Positions 53,827 to 64,000 of a DNA stretch of 64,000 nucleotides are shown here, in pieces. The position numbers and the translations under genes were made by a program. The DNA comes from Eremomyces bilateralis CBS 781.70 (Eukaryota > Ascomycota > Dothideomycetes > Eremomycetales > Eremomycetaceae): positions 1 to 64,000 of the forward strand of contig NW_022985104.1 of NCBI RefSeq assembly GCF_010015585.1. The letters run 5' to 3'. Within the stretch, counting starts at the first letter, position 1. Each line of letters starts with the position of its first letter. Below the pieces are notes generated by a model. That model searched no databases. It had not been told where the DNA came from and worked only from the letters and a program-made list of their open reading frames with translations.

Positions 53827-55659
53827 GTTCAGTCCAAACCCCCTGTCAACAAGATTCCGGGACACTGCACATGGGCCTGAATTCGGTTTGGTGCCGGTTG
53901 TCGCGATAGGGAGTCCGGGATGAAACGGGAACCGAAATAGGAAGCTGTTAGATGTAGGATATGATAGATCCGTAGAGGCTGATCGTCGACAAATCAGATT
54001 GGATGAGTCGATGGATCAGGAAACAGAAGGTGAACGGAATACGATGCCTCGTCTGGGGAGGAGTATTCATATTATGGTGATCTCGGTAACGTCATGTTGA
54101 TGGAAAACGCGGACCTATGTCCGGGTCTCTCGTCTTCTGTAGTACTGGCCGGTAGGTGTCGGTCATAGGAGGATGGGACGACTGGATGAGTCGACCAGTG
54201 TCCCTCAACAGTCGATCCTGATGGCAAGCTTCAGTCTATCCACTGACGCCTCAGCCGGACTTTTCTCCGACATGGCTCCTGGGTTCTCGATAGCGTCAAC
54301 TTGACGCACGGCTAATGTATGTATCATCGCTGTGGCGTCCGACCGGGTCTGGCTCCGTCACCAGTCATTTTTTGTATATATTTCATCAAGGATGTTCGCC
54401 TCCCTGGCTCTTCTAAGTTCTAAGTAACCCTTATGTCCACGTTCACGTCTTTGTTCAAATTCGATTATCAATCACCGCTGTTTCGTGCCAATGACTTTGC
54501 CGAAAGTCCATCAGAAGTCCAGAACATCCATATATTGGTCCCATGACGACACGACTTCGGCACTTCAGTGTCATGGCGGATTTGTTGATAAGTTCGATTT
54601 TGTTGAGAGAGAGATGAAGTCGCCACCTGGTAGGTATCAGGTTGCGGTAAATCATTCGAAATAGATATGCCAATTGCCAATTTGTGTGTAATCTGATAGC
54701 ACTAAATGCATTCCAACTCCGCTGTCGATTCCCAGCACCAATCAAACCATTGGTCCATTGCAATATTGTCGCAATACTGTAGAGCACGGAGTATGGTACG
54801 CGATTGCTTAACATCCAAAACACTTCATCTACCGTGATCTGGCACACACTGCAAGATCAGATGATGTATGCAAAAAGGTGGGTCACCAATCAGACATTGC
54901 GCTGCTCACAATTGCGGCTAGTATGGTATGCACTAATTAGACCAAAGTTAATGCAGTAACACAGCCTGTGGCTCTATCTATTGGCCACAGATATACCACG
55001 CTTAACCAATATCGGTATAACCTATTTCATCTTCCATACCTTTTCCCTCAAGCTCGGATCTCGCGGTAGCTTATTTAAACTCCATCAGCCACTGCCATAA
55101 CAATTTCAGTGACTCTTTCGTACTCCCTGCTGGGAGCTCAAGAGCCTTAACTCGCTTCAAAATATCGTCTTTGTCTTCGTTCACTATGAGCAGCTACTTC
55201 TCAAGCGCAGTCATGTCTTCACATTATCGCGGTATCCAGCTCCCAAAGGTCCTGTTCGTACCTCCCAAACCTTCTTCGCGAGGGTTGCAGGAATATTATG
55301 CCCAACATTGGTATCCGTAACCTGGATCTATCTCATGGGATCATACGCGCTGGCAACAGCAGTTTCTCGAATAGTTGGGCAAGTTTCCAGCGCCTGTTGT
55401 CTAGCCTAGGACTCGCATACATCCATAGAAGAATTGAGAATGAATAGGTAGCTAAGTCGATAACACCATAATTTGGATGCTACTGATTCGGAGGGGAGCT
55501 ATTGGTTTCTCCCATATATCATACGTTGAATATGGTACTGCATGTCCATCCCGCAGTCACTAGACAGGGATACATCATATTATTCCCACTTTGACGATAG
55601 AGCCATCTGACTGCCAGTCTTTATAAGTGCGTAGCGACTACTCGATGTGGTACCCCTGC
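53827..55659. other. intergenic stretch
   Basis: No gene recognised in 1.8 kb. A 130-codon minus-strand frame at 54455-54847 has no domain or splice support. Confidence 0.5.
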
Positions 55660-56598
55660 TCACTCGCCCGCCAACATTGCTTTGTACTCATTCCGGTAGT
55701 AGTGGGCACATGATTGAGCAGTGTCGGGCTTCTCGGGAGGGCCCTCCTTCGGTAACGTATCTTTCAGCTCCTTGCCACAGAGCTGCTTGTGCCAATGCCA
55801 GTGCTTCTTCTGGCTGAACACAAATTAGCAACCTAAGTGGTGTCTTCGGGTAGGGTACACGTGGTTGCCAGTCACTCACCATTCAACTCCGCAGTATTTG
55901 CGCTTCTTGCAAGCCCCGCATTTCATCAATGGACCACCACGAGGCATGGTTTGTGCTCCACAACCACCACACGCATCATCACCGTGATAGCCATCTTTGA
56001 CGATGAGCGAAAGGGAACGGAACAGCACCTTGTGTCCTTGACCCCATTCAGGTGAGGTTGTGTTCATGAGGGTTCCAGGCAGAACAAGATCACTTTCATC
56101 GGTCTTGCCCGCTGCAATGGTGTCACGTAGTCCAAGGCTGCCGCAGTCCCATTGCTTTCCAGGCTCATATTCCTTGAGAGCGTTGTCGACTTGGGGGATG
56201 CCATCTCGTTGCAATCCAACCTTCTCGTATGCCTTGGACGTGAAATCAAGGAGCTTCTGAGGCACGGTGCAGCCTTGCTCGATGCAGACAACAGTGAAGA
56301 TAACGACGGCATATGCAGCTGGGTGCCAGTCTGGCTCCTTGGGAGGGTTGACGATCTTGCCCAAGTACTTGTTCATCACCATCTGAATGCCGGTGTCGTT
56401 CAACTTCTTGCGAAGCGCTGCGACATCCTTGGGGATGCGGAGAGAACCATCCTTATCAGGGTCAAGGTGAAGAAGATCTTCAATCTCCTTGAGGATATCG
56501 TAGTCGAAGTCACTCTGAAAGAGCCCTAGTAAAAGTGTTGGTTGTCATTTACGAGCAGCGTGGATAGTGGGCGTAATACCGAGTCCCCATGCACCCAT
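55660..56598 (-). CDS. MYND-type zinc-finger protein
   Basis: Three exons: 56580-56598 (19 bases), 55880-56525, 55660-55813; 819 bases, 272 residues. The tiny first exon gives MGAWGLG, joined to LFQSDFDYDILKEIEDLLHL, the usual opening of fungal proteins of the MGAWGxGxFQSD type. The C-terminal MYND finger, split by intron 2, reads CGGCGAQTMPRGGPLMKCGA then CKKRKYCGVECQKKHWHWHK and QLC; Cys and His spacing is complete. MYND fingers bind proline-rich partners. The middle region (YAVVIFTVVCIEQGCTVPQK) is probably a buried helix. Molecular role unknown. Splice sites are GT-AG. Confidence 0.82.
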
Positions 56599-57408
56599 AC
56601 TATCGGTCGAATTGAGATTCTTACGCTTCGGGAGTGGTTGCTATGCTTTCTGAGCTGGCGAACGCCAATTGGATCTTCTTGAGGAAGGCAAAGATCTGAG
56701 ACCGTCAAAGTGAACTGAGTTGAATGAAGACTAAGATCAAAACTGACAATGAAAGGAATCGACGAAAGCGATGAGTTCGACAACCATAGTCGAGGTTCAA
56801 CGAATGTTCATGAAGTGTGATATATCATACAATCGAATAGCCGCTAATTCATGTGGTTGCTGCCTGTTGCAACTGAACGTGACTTGCGGCGCGTTCAGTC
56901 GCGGTCAGTCGCGTTAAGTGACGCGGGATCCCGTGACCTTGTGGCTTCGTGGGAATGCACAACAAGCACAAGGAGAGGCCTTCAGAGGCAGCGACTATGT
57001 TAAGTTCGGCAAAGGTTAAGGCAAGATATCCAAGGAAAGAGTAATGGTTGTCCTGGATTGCATGACACTGTGCCATCCGACTGATTACAACTCACCTTGC
57101 CAAGGCTTTCTCGTTTGTCAATGGCTATTAGATTTATTTGTAGGACTACAAATCAAAGAGATCTGACAAAATAACAAGAAGATACAAGATCCGTCACCCA
57201 TTACATGCTATCCAGATCAAAGAACTCGATTCTGTGGATTTTAGAAAGGGAAAGCATTGTGACATAGTGCTTTATTGATCGCGGCCTGCTCGTTTAATCT
57301 ACCAAGGTACTTCCATCCTCTAGTTCCATCACACAGGTACCTACACCAATGTAATTTTGAATTAACATGGAAGTTCAAGAAAATTGGCGACAAGTGACAC
57401 GGTCTGGA
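56599..57408. other. intergenic stretch
   Basis: Promoter side of the MYND gene; includes a short GCGTTCAGTCGCGGTCAGTC-type imperfect repeat near 56890-56920. No gene recognised. Confidence 0.4.
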
Positions 57409-58005
57409 TGCTAAAATGGTTGGGAGTGAGGTGTTGTTGTTACAGCAGCGAAGTTGTTTTTATTGTGTGTTGTGTATAAGTTGTGTGTTCTAGCTGAATG
57501 CCTGGTCCCCCGGCCCTACAGATATACGTAGGGCAGTCCAAATGAGCTCATCTGGATTAAATGATGAATTACGGAGGAATCTCATAAAAGGTGGCAGTAA
57601 TGGGCTCGTGCATTGCTGATTCATCATGATGAGTCATGTAACCTGCCTTCTTTATGAAGAATTGAGGATTGAAGCTATGTATATACACGTCCATTCCTGC
57701 TATGGTTTGGTTATTTAAGCGATGAAAATGTTGATTACAAGACTATATACAGTTGGAGAGAGCTTTACGAATGGGTAGAATCCACAAATACCGATGTGAG
57801 TGCCTAAGGCACCCACATTTGGGTAATGCTATACCTAATTGGGCTAGTATTTATGAGAGCATTTATGAGCGCTAGAGATAAATCGGGTTAGATTTCATGA
57901 AGACTTTATGAGGACGGCGTGCCCTAGATATACGAGAGTCACGGCAAGATTAATAATGCAGTTTGTAGCCTTGGACTCCTAGAGCTCATGCCTTGGCCTG
58001 CGACA
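57409..58005 (-). mobile_element. LTR-like repeat, long copy
   Basis: 597 bases on the minus strand, beginning TGTCGCAGG and ending TTTTAGCA, with TG...CA ends. Its first about 110 and last about 100 bases match the short copy at 42953-43164, 14 kb away in inverse orientation. No coding part, and no flanking 5-base duplication. Read as a fossil solo LTR or related non-coding element, of which this looks the fuller copy; family not identified. The high identity of the shared ends suggests moderate age. Confidence 0.55.
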
Positions 58006-58267
58006 ATTCTTTATAGTTAACTAGTAGTAATCAACTAGTTACTAGTTAGTTCAATTTACGGTACGTTACATATCTGATTGGGTACACTATTACCAAGTGA
58101 TTTTGATTCTGTCATTGGATCTTGCGGTGGTCACGTGGTCAATCGGAACGATCAACTGTGGCTGGTAATGACGATCGGTTCTGAAGCTCAACGATTTGAC
58201 TATTATCTGCAGTCAGTGACTGGAGATAAATCACCGACTTGAGAACTGGCGATCAAGTCTACTCAAA
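58006..58267. other. promoter region of bre2
   Basis: Begins with AGTTAACTAGT / AACTAGTTACTAGTTAG bases (58016-58052) resembling the palindrome at 4908-4933, then the bre2 promoter. Confidence 0.4.
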
Positions 58268-60045
58268 ATGGCCGAAGGGACATCTCTATCTCGAAGTCAT
58301 ACCCCAAGTGCGATTCCTCCGCAGCGCCGACCAGAGGATGACCACACTCCTGCGGTCTCATCGCCGCTAAACCCGGATGGAAGCTCGCGACAACGCGCGA
58401 CGCGTCCTTCCCAACGAGAGCAACGCGAGAAAAAAGAGTCGTTAAAGAAGAGGGAATCAGCTACTGCCACGCGAGGGAATACGCCGGACCTAAAATCAAA
58501 ATCTCCACAAGAGTCGGTGCCGATCAGATACAACTACCTCAACCCCAAGCCGAGTGATTTCGAGCCTCCAAGGGAGACATGGTTTGCGTCAGTCGAGCCA
58601 ACGCCGGTTTTCACGCCAGATGGCCGCGTGGAACTTTTGAGACCTATGGACCAGTAAGTTGGCGGCCTTACGGAATGCTTCTCAGACGACTAACCGCCAG
58701 CAGTGCCCAAAATGTCCGAGGCTTTAGATATCAACACTGTATTGCCGACCCTCTTTTCCATCACAAGCACTTCTTTCGAACTACCGACACAGTGCCTTAC
58801 GGTCCGCGAATAAATTTCGAGGACAGTGATAAATGGCTACGGTTCGACCGATCCGGCACATACATCACCAACGACAAAGGTTGGAGGTCATGTCGGGCGA
58901 ATGTCTGCGCAAGAGAAGGAAGGTACTATTATGAAGTCAAGATCATCAAAGGCATCCCCGCAGAAGATGCGGCGTTGCCAAAAGGTACCACAGGCCCACA
59001 GCCGCATATTCGCGTAGGGTTTTCAAGAAGAGAAGCATCATTGGATTGCCCCGTTGGGTTTGATGGTTATAGCTATGGGATCCGCGACGTCGGTATGGAC
59101 ACCATGCATCGGTCGAGAGCGGGAAGAATCTCGAATTTAGACCCGAAATCGAAGGCCAAATCGAAGACCGCAAAGCAAACCCAAACATCTGCAACGCCCC
59201 TGGAATCATCGGACCTTTCGGGAGGAGATGTTTTAGGCGTGGAGATCTCCCTTCCCTCTCTTCGTTTGCACCGCGCTGTTGTTAGCAATGAATACAATCC
59301 GGCCGTTGACGTTGATGATGGCTTCGGTGACTCCGGATCAAACCCGCACGATACCCCATCCTTCCCGCTTGAACACAACATCTTACGAGACCGCATCCCC
59401 ATATCTTTCCGAGGAACCACGTATTTCGAAACCCATGACTATCAACCTACCAAACCAATGGAGGCGTACGCATCACGATCTCCGTCTGATACACTGTCGC
59501 AACTTCCGAACCCCGCACACGACGAACCCTCTCTTCGCACGCTTCCTAGCAGCTATATCCGCATCTTTAAAAATGGACAACTGATGGGGACGGGATGGGA
59601 AAATCTGATGGCTTTCCTCCCCCCAGCAAGCGCTCCCGCAGACCGCGCGCTTGGGATGCAGCTACGAGCGGTGGACGACGGCGCCGCAGGCTACTATCCA
59701 TCAATCTCGGTCTTTTCAGGAGGCATTGCTCAGGTTAACTTTGGACCAGACTTCTGGTATCCGCCTCCAGAATTGGTTCCGGATAATGACGACGCGGACA
59801 GGATGGAGGTCGACGAGGCCCCACAGAGCGCCGGCGGTGTATCCGGGTCATCTCCATCGACGACCAATCCTACGACCTTGAAGGGGTTCAATGTGAGGTA
59901 TAAAGAACAGATTGCGGAGGACTTGATGTGGGATTTGATTGACGAGGCGACTTTCTTCGTCATGGATGGCGGATTCGACTACGAACAGAACGGTCTATCT
60001 CGGGGCTCGGGTCCTGCTGTCGGAATGCGGATGCTAGATGATTAG
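58268..60045 (+). CDS. cclA: COMPASS subunit Bre2/Ash2-like (CclA), SPRY domain
   Basis: Two exons, 58268-58653 and 58701-60045, 1731 bases, 576 residues. A basic, Ser/Arg-rich N-terminus is followed by FEPPRETWFASVEPTPVFTP and RGFRYQHCIADPLFHHKHFF, then the SPRY domain: DKWLRFDRSGTYITNDKGWR, EGRYYYEVKIIKG, HIRVGFSRREASLDCPVGFD, GYSYGIRD. An acidic/Lys-rich insert splits SPRY and is resumed by SYIRIFKNGQLMGTGWENLM and YYPSISVFSGGIAQVNFGPD. This is fungal Bre2 (CclA in Aspergillus), the Ash2L counterpart of the Set1/COMPASS complex needed for H3K4 di- and trimethylation; in Aspergillus its loss is known to switch on silent metabolite clusters. Ends overlapping by four bases with a possible minus-strand gene. 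Confidence 0.92.
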
Positions 60046-60260
60046 TCCTCGACAGTGTCGGCACCAATTATTAACTGATCAAGAAGGGGATTGTTGAGCA
60101 TCCAGAACAGAAAATAATTAACGTCACCTGTGACACCCCGCTGCCAGCCCAGGCCCTGACCAATCCAACCGGGCACGACTTGTGTTCTCCATTTCCAGGT
60201 ATCGAGCGCCTTTGCCTTGGCTTTGTTGTCCACCCTAATCCTTTTCATGGCGTTTTCTTG
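60042..60260 (-). CDS. possible small gene, 3' exon, unrecognised
   Basis: A minus-strand frame with an ATG near 60248-60250 (MKRIRVDNKAKAKALDTWKW, then WQRGVTGDVNYFLFWMLNNP, ending IIGADTVED) has protein-like composition and ends four bases inside the convergent bre2 gene. An upstream exon starting MTRAKGPRGSAAASQPIIAR (about 60395-60460) may belong to it, but I could not find a splice pair that keeps the frame. Family not recognised. Confidence 0.35.
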   Translation of the reverse strand, partial: QENAMKRIRVDNKAKAKALDTWKWRTQVVPGWIGQGLGWQRGVTGDVNYFLFWMLNNPLLDQLIIGADTVED

Positions 60261-62280
60261 TGTAGCCTCGACACACGGCGGATTTGATGAAGCCAATTTT
60301 TACGGAATGCGTCCTAGAAAGAATGCCGACGAGAGAAAAACCTGGGGAACTTACCGCCTCGATTTCGACCTACCTATGGGGTCTGAAAACTGGACGTGCA
60401 ATGATAGGCTGACTGGCAGCTGCACTCCCCCTTGGTCCTTTGGCCCTCGTCATCACCTGGCTTGTAAACTACCGTAAGTATCCATTAATAGAAAAAGAGA
60501 GATTTTCACAACCCATTTGCCTCAAAGTCGCTTTTATAATACCACTCTTGGTTGTGGCTCTGATGCTATCGTTGTCACGACAATCTGATACCGCTGTTTT
60601 ACCCCCTCTTGGTGATTTTTCGCTCCTGTTCTTTCTCTCCGAGTCCCATGTCCACTGATTTGGTTCTGCTTAGTTGCTCTATTGCAAATCCCCGGACAGT
60701 CTTCATGCGCTTTCATTGGTGGTTCTTGTTCAGGGCTGACATTCTTTGCATGCAAGCGTGCTGGATTCTTTTGGAGATTCAATGAGCATTAAGCAGTGCT
60801 TAACTTTGGAAGTTTGGGCTAAGAAACGCCCAGTACCATATCTAGCTATTCCGGAAAACTGGCCTCTAAAAACGGCTGACAGGAACAATCTGGCGTCCTT
60901 CATTTCTGCAGCCCCTAACACTTCCATCCCCGCGCTTACACTCGGCACACTTCTTGTGCCTAGCTCCCGCCTGTGAATAAACCTGGTATCTCTCGCCATT
61001 TTTCAGGCAACGGCGTCAATGCTAGGTAGAGGGCGTCGGAACCAAATACTCCAACATAGGAGTTGTGGAACGCGCGAAAGCAGACTACAGACTACCAGTT
61101 TTAAAGTCTCTTTCTGGTCGCTAATAAACACACGTGGTTGTAGTTTTTCTATCTTAAGGAGGAAGTTTGAGATTGCCTAATGGTTGTCTGCCTGCGTCTC
61201 GTTGCTAAGGAAGCAGAAACCTGCAGAGAAGAAGGTCTATAGATTGGTACAGCCGAGTATATGCAACAGTGGAAGTTTATATTTATTGGCTCTATACCTA
61301 CAGTCCATCAATAGGACATCGGGATTCGCAAGCAGCAGCTCCATCTGCTTCTAGTAGACAAAGAAGAGACTTTATACACGATTGTCCGCATCTTTCTTGA
61401 TAGCGAAAGCCCCTCCTAGCGAGGAAAGTTCATCTAGCAATGTCTCGGCCGAATTTCTCCCATTTAAATGCTTCTCTCTAATTGCCTTTCTCTCGCCACG
61501 AATATCATTGATGTAATTACATCTTTCTAAGCTGGTGTACGTCTACAATAAACATTATGTGCACTCGGGTCGAGTGATCGAGAGTGGTTATAATGCTTAT
61601 GTTGAACCTCTAGCTTCCACTGGTCGTTATCCTCTTATTGCTTTGTCTTGAAGATAGCAAGCTTAAAAGGTCATTCTATTGCACTCGTTCTCGTGCTCAA
61701 ATTCCTTGCTCTTGACCGATACTTTCTGAGTCGATCACACTGGTAGTAATATCGTGTCTTGACATCAGAATTGTGAGGTTTGCTCTGCTTGAGTACGAAG
61801 CCGTAGCCATGCTACATACCATGGATCCTAAGAGCATTATAGGCTTGATGAAACCATTAGTTTCCACCATTAATAGCGCGGGGGACGAATCCCAAAAATC
61901 GGGGGACAATTCTCAGCAAGTACCATCCGGGATAAGCCGCTGGCGAAAGAATTAGGAAGATACATTAGGTTTGCATAGCTAGTAACTTATAGAAGGCTAG
62001 AACATAGCCAAAATCAAGATCGGACGGTAGAAGCTTTAGATTCCTTCTTCAATTTTCCAATGCACCCTTGGTAGTAAAGCTGAATTGCGGTACTATAACT
62101 GTGTATAGATTTGCAGCTAGTTCCTTGTGACTGGATGAGCAGGGCCATTTGTGCCTAAAGCAAGCGGAGCTGCGGAGGTAACATCCTCGCGGGCGACAGC
62201 TGGTGTCACAGGAAAATTACCTTAGCTATATCTGCCCTTCTACTAGCCTCCTAGTAGGGGCGTCCCTTTTTGGGGATTTA
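60261..62280. other. gene-poor stretch
   Basis: AT-rich with many stops in all frames; no gene recognised. Probably transposon-derived and decayed. Confidence 0.4.
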
Positions 62281-62303
62281 GCTTAGTTGGTTACATTTGA
62301 CAG

Positions 62304-62335
62304 CTGGCGGTTCCAAAATCTGGCGGTTGCAAAAT
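62304..62335. repeat. 16-base tandem pair
   Basis: CTGGCGGTTCCAAAAT followed at once by CTGGCGGTTGCAAAAT, one base different. It lies upstream of transposase remains and may be the subterminal repeat of that element. Confidence 0.8.
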
Positions 62336-62559
62336 GTGAGAGAACGCTTGGCGTAGAAGACACGAAACGCGCTCAATGCATGATACTTCCTCCTAGGTTG
62401 GTCACCACAAGCTATTGCAGCGGAAATCGGCCTAGGGGTTTCTATTATCTACCGCTATCGTGCACATCTTATTAGATATAGCCCTCTTCGTGCTTAATAC
62501 CGCCGGAAACGGGGCCATCCTTGTTCATTATCGCAAGCAGACGAAGACGCGCTCTTCGA

Positions 62560-63384
62560 GAAGCTACTCTAGGAAGGGTAGCTATATCTTAATAAACTTA
62601 TATTCTGGTTAGATATGGAAAGGGGCGTACACATTAGTGAGTCTACGGTATGTCGCGTGATTAATCGGAGACACTGGTCACAAAAAATTACGAAGTAGAT
62701 CTCGCGGAACCAGTCCTAAGAGATGCGGGAAGCGTATTAGGCAGAACTTCGTCAGTTTAACACCGATGATACGGTCTTTCTTGACGAGTCGATATTAAAT
62801 GAGAAGACAGGCTGGAGATACCGTTATTATTCGCCCATTGGGTCTGAATCCCGCGGTTTCAGGCGCATAGATCGGGCAAGACTTGGGCTGCTATCGAGGT
62901 ATATACGATCAGAGGCTTAATTGCCTATGGTGTACGCCAAGGCTACTACAGTCGAGAGCATTTGATTGAGTGGCTACAGGACGCCCTGCTTCCGTCTTTG
63001 GCTAGAGACTCTCCTCGTCCACGTGTTATCATACTTAATAACTGTTCGACGCATGTTTCAGAGGATGTTATAAGGCTTCTCGAGGAAGCAGGATGTCTTG
63101 TACGTTTTACGCCGCCCTACTCTCTAGACTACAACCCCATCGAGATGGTCGGGTCAGTCCTTAAAGCTTGGATCAGACGTAATCACGTCTATACGCGCCA
63201 TCTATGTGGCAACTTTGGCGAGTTCCTCAACTTTGCTATTACGCGCAGTCAATGTGATCCTTTTGAGCTTAAGCATTTTGAAAACGTAGACCATGGGATC
63301 TATATCTCTGACCAGCGATATAATGAGCTTCGTGTACAACTCCGTGGGTTTGAAAATGGGAGGATAGGTCATCCGGCTAGTTAG
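62560..63384 (+). mobile_element. decayed Tc1/mariner (IS630-superfamily) transposase
   Basis: Plus-strand pieces in one frame, broken by stops: FWLDMERGVHISESTVCRVI (DNA-binding end), DTVFLDESILNEKTGWRYRY (first catalytic Asp), and an open part from 62962: PRPRVIILNNCSTHVSEDVI and FTPPYSLDYNPIEMVGSVLK. The second catalytic Asp is Asn (NNCSTH for DNCSTH), so this copy is dead. Several stops are TAG where CAG is expected (for example EAY-stop-AELRQF), and Asp to Asn is GAT to AAT: all fit C:G to T:A change. Confidence 0.75.
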
Positions 63385-63951
63385 TACGCGAACAGTAACA
63401 ACAATCTTCTCGTATCTCCAGTTTTCGTCCTTTAGAGGGCTACCTAGGTTCACTGGTACCTCGTCCTCTACGACTGTGATCTCAAAATTGTTACGCCTCA
63501 TTGTATCCAGGGTGGCATCGTAGTGGCGCCTGCCGTTAACATGGACTCGAAGCTGGATACGAATCTTGTAATCGGGAATCCTTTCGGCGTGAAACGTGTC
63601 TATGGCGGTATAAAGCTGTTGCCGTGCAGTTGGCTGCGTAGGAGAGTTCCTGGTCCCAGGATATGGCTCATCGTGAAGGAATGGAAGGCTCAAAACGGTC
63701 TGAAACACTACTTCAATTGCGCCTCATCTCCTGATCTCGCGATCATCGAGAACTGTTTCCAAGCGATGAAGCAACACGTACGTAAATATACCCATTGGGA
63801 CCCCGACGAGACGCAATAGCTTCTAAAAGAGGGATGGGACGGTATTAAGCAGGAATGTATCAATTCCCGCGTTGATTCTATGCCTGAAAGGCTTCAGGCC
63901 GTTATAGACGTAGAGGGACAGCTGATTGGAGATTTTAAGGCGAAAACTTAG
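63385..63951 (+). mobile_element. 3' fragment of a second Tc1/mariner family
   Basis: From about 63670 the plus strand reads KEWKAQNGLKHYFNCASSPD, LAIIENCFQAMKQHVRKYTH and, after a stop, RVDSMPERLQAVIDVEGQLI. This is the C-terminal end of a DDE transposase (PDLAIIENCF box) of a family different from the piece just upstream. The stretch 63400-63640 between them does not read as transposase on this strand; on the minus strand it gives RIPDYKIRIQLRVHVNGRRH-like residues that I cannot place. Confidence 0.6.
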
Positions 63952-64000
63952 AATCTATTAGATATAGAATTTTTAAGCGTTCCAAATAGCATCATTTATA

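Noticed and set aside
54455-54847. 130-codon minus-strand gene
   Set aside because: No ATG-supported conserved start, no domain, composition like random AT-rich DNA.
42953-58005. Inversion of the 14-kb segment by recombination between the two LTR-like copies
   Set aside because: The bases flanking the two copies do not show the exchanged target-site duplications that such an inversion would leave; no duplication is seen in any pairing.
60440-60658. Small plus-strand membrane protein after bre2
   Set aside because: One hydrophobic stretch but no supported start, no splice signals and it lies antisense to the possible minus-strand gene.
44-64000. tRNA genes
   Set aside because: Scanned by eye for GGTTCGA-type T-arms; the few hits lie in coding or AT-rich DNA and no cloverleaf could be built around them.

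Overview
The window looks like nuclear DNA of a filamentous ascomycete, most likely Eurotiales (Aspergillus/Penicillium type). Evidence: dense genes with many 40-80 base GT-AG introns carrying CTAAC/CTGAC branch sites, and fungal families such as Irs4, sedolisin, Pth11-like rhodopsin-fold membrane proteins, Zn2Cys6 regulators and a CclA/Bre2 COMPASS subunit. No tRNA, rRNA, CRISPR or bacterial-type operon was seen. One assembly gap (275 N) lies at 22530-22804.

Layout. 0-6 kb: gene-poor, with a degenerate short tandem repeat, a decayed secreted Gly/Ser-rich protein gene and a 26-base perfect palindrome. 6-20 kb: JmjC/cupin dioxygenase gene (with an in-frame TAG at codon 7), irs4, a 1527-residue ABCC transporter, a DUF676-like hydrolase, a small Gly-rich protein and a PQ-loop vacuolar transporter. 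20-25 kb: broken Helitron with the assembly gap, then a three-exon URM1 gene. 25-31 kb: F-box gene and an O-methyltransferase. 31-38 kb: sedolisin protease and a rhodopsin-like membrane protein. 38-41 kb: 5'-truncated LINE bounded by a 17-base target-site duplication, then a small two-exon gene. 41-50 kb: ER-anchored E2 enzyme, an LTR-like repeat, ELP2, and a SAM-HMG box-fungal regulatory domain protein. 49-57 kb: intact Tc1/mariner transposase, an inverted repeat built of 23-base units, a Zn2Cys6 regulator with a probable GC-AG intron and a 2-base frame break, and a MYND-finger gene with a 19-base first coding exon. 57-60 kb: second, inverted copy of the LTR-like repeat, then bre2/cclA. 60-64 kb: transposon graveyard with two different Tc1/mariner-type remains.

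How the genes relate. Most are housekeeping or regulatory genes with no obvious cluster logic. Two of them, URM1 and ELP2, act in the two halves of the same tRNA wobble-uridine modification (mcm5s2U34), though 19 kb apart. Chromatin and regulation are represented by bre2/cclA, irs4, the HMG-box protein and the Zn2Cys6 protein; protein turnover by the E2 enzyme, the F-box protein and the secreted sedolisin. The lone O-methyltransferase is the only secondary-metabolism-type gene. I found no convincing undescribed multi-gene system; the best leads are gene-structure oddities and uncharacterised repeats.
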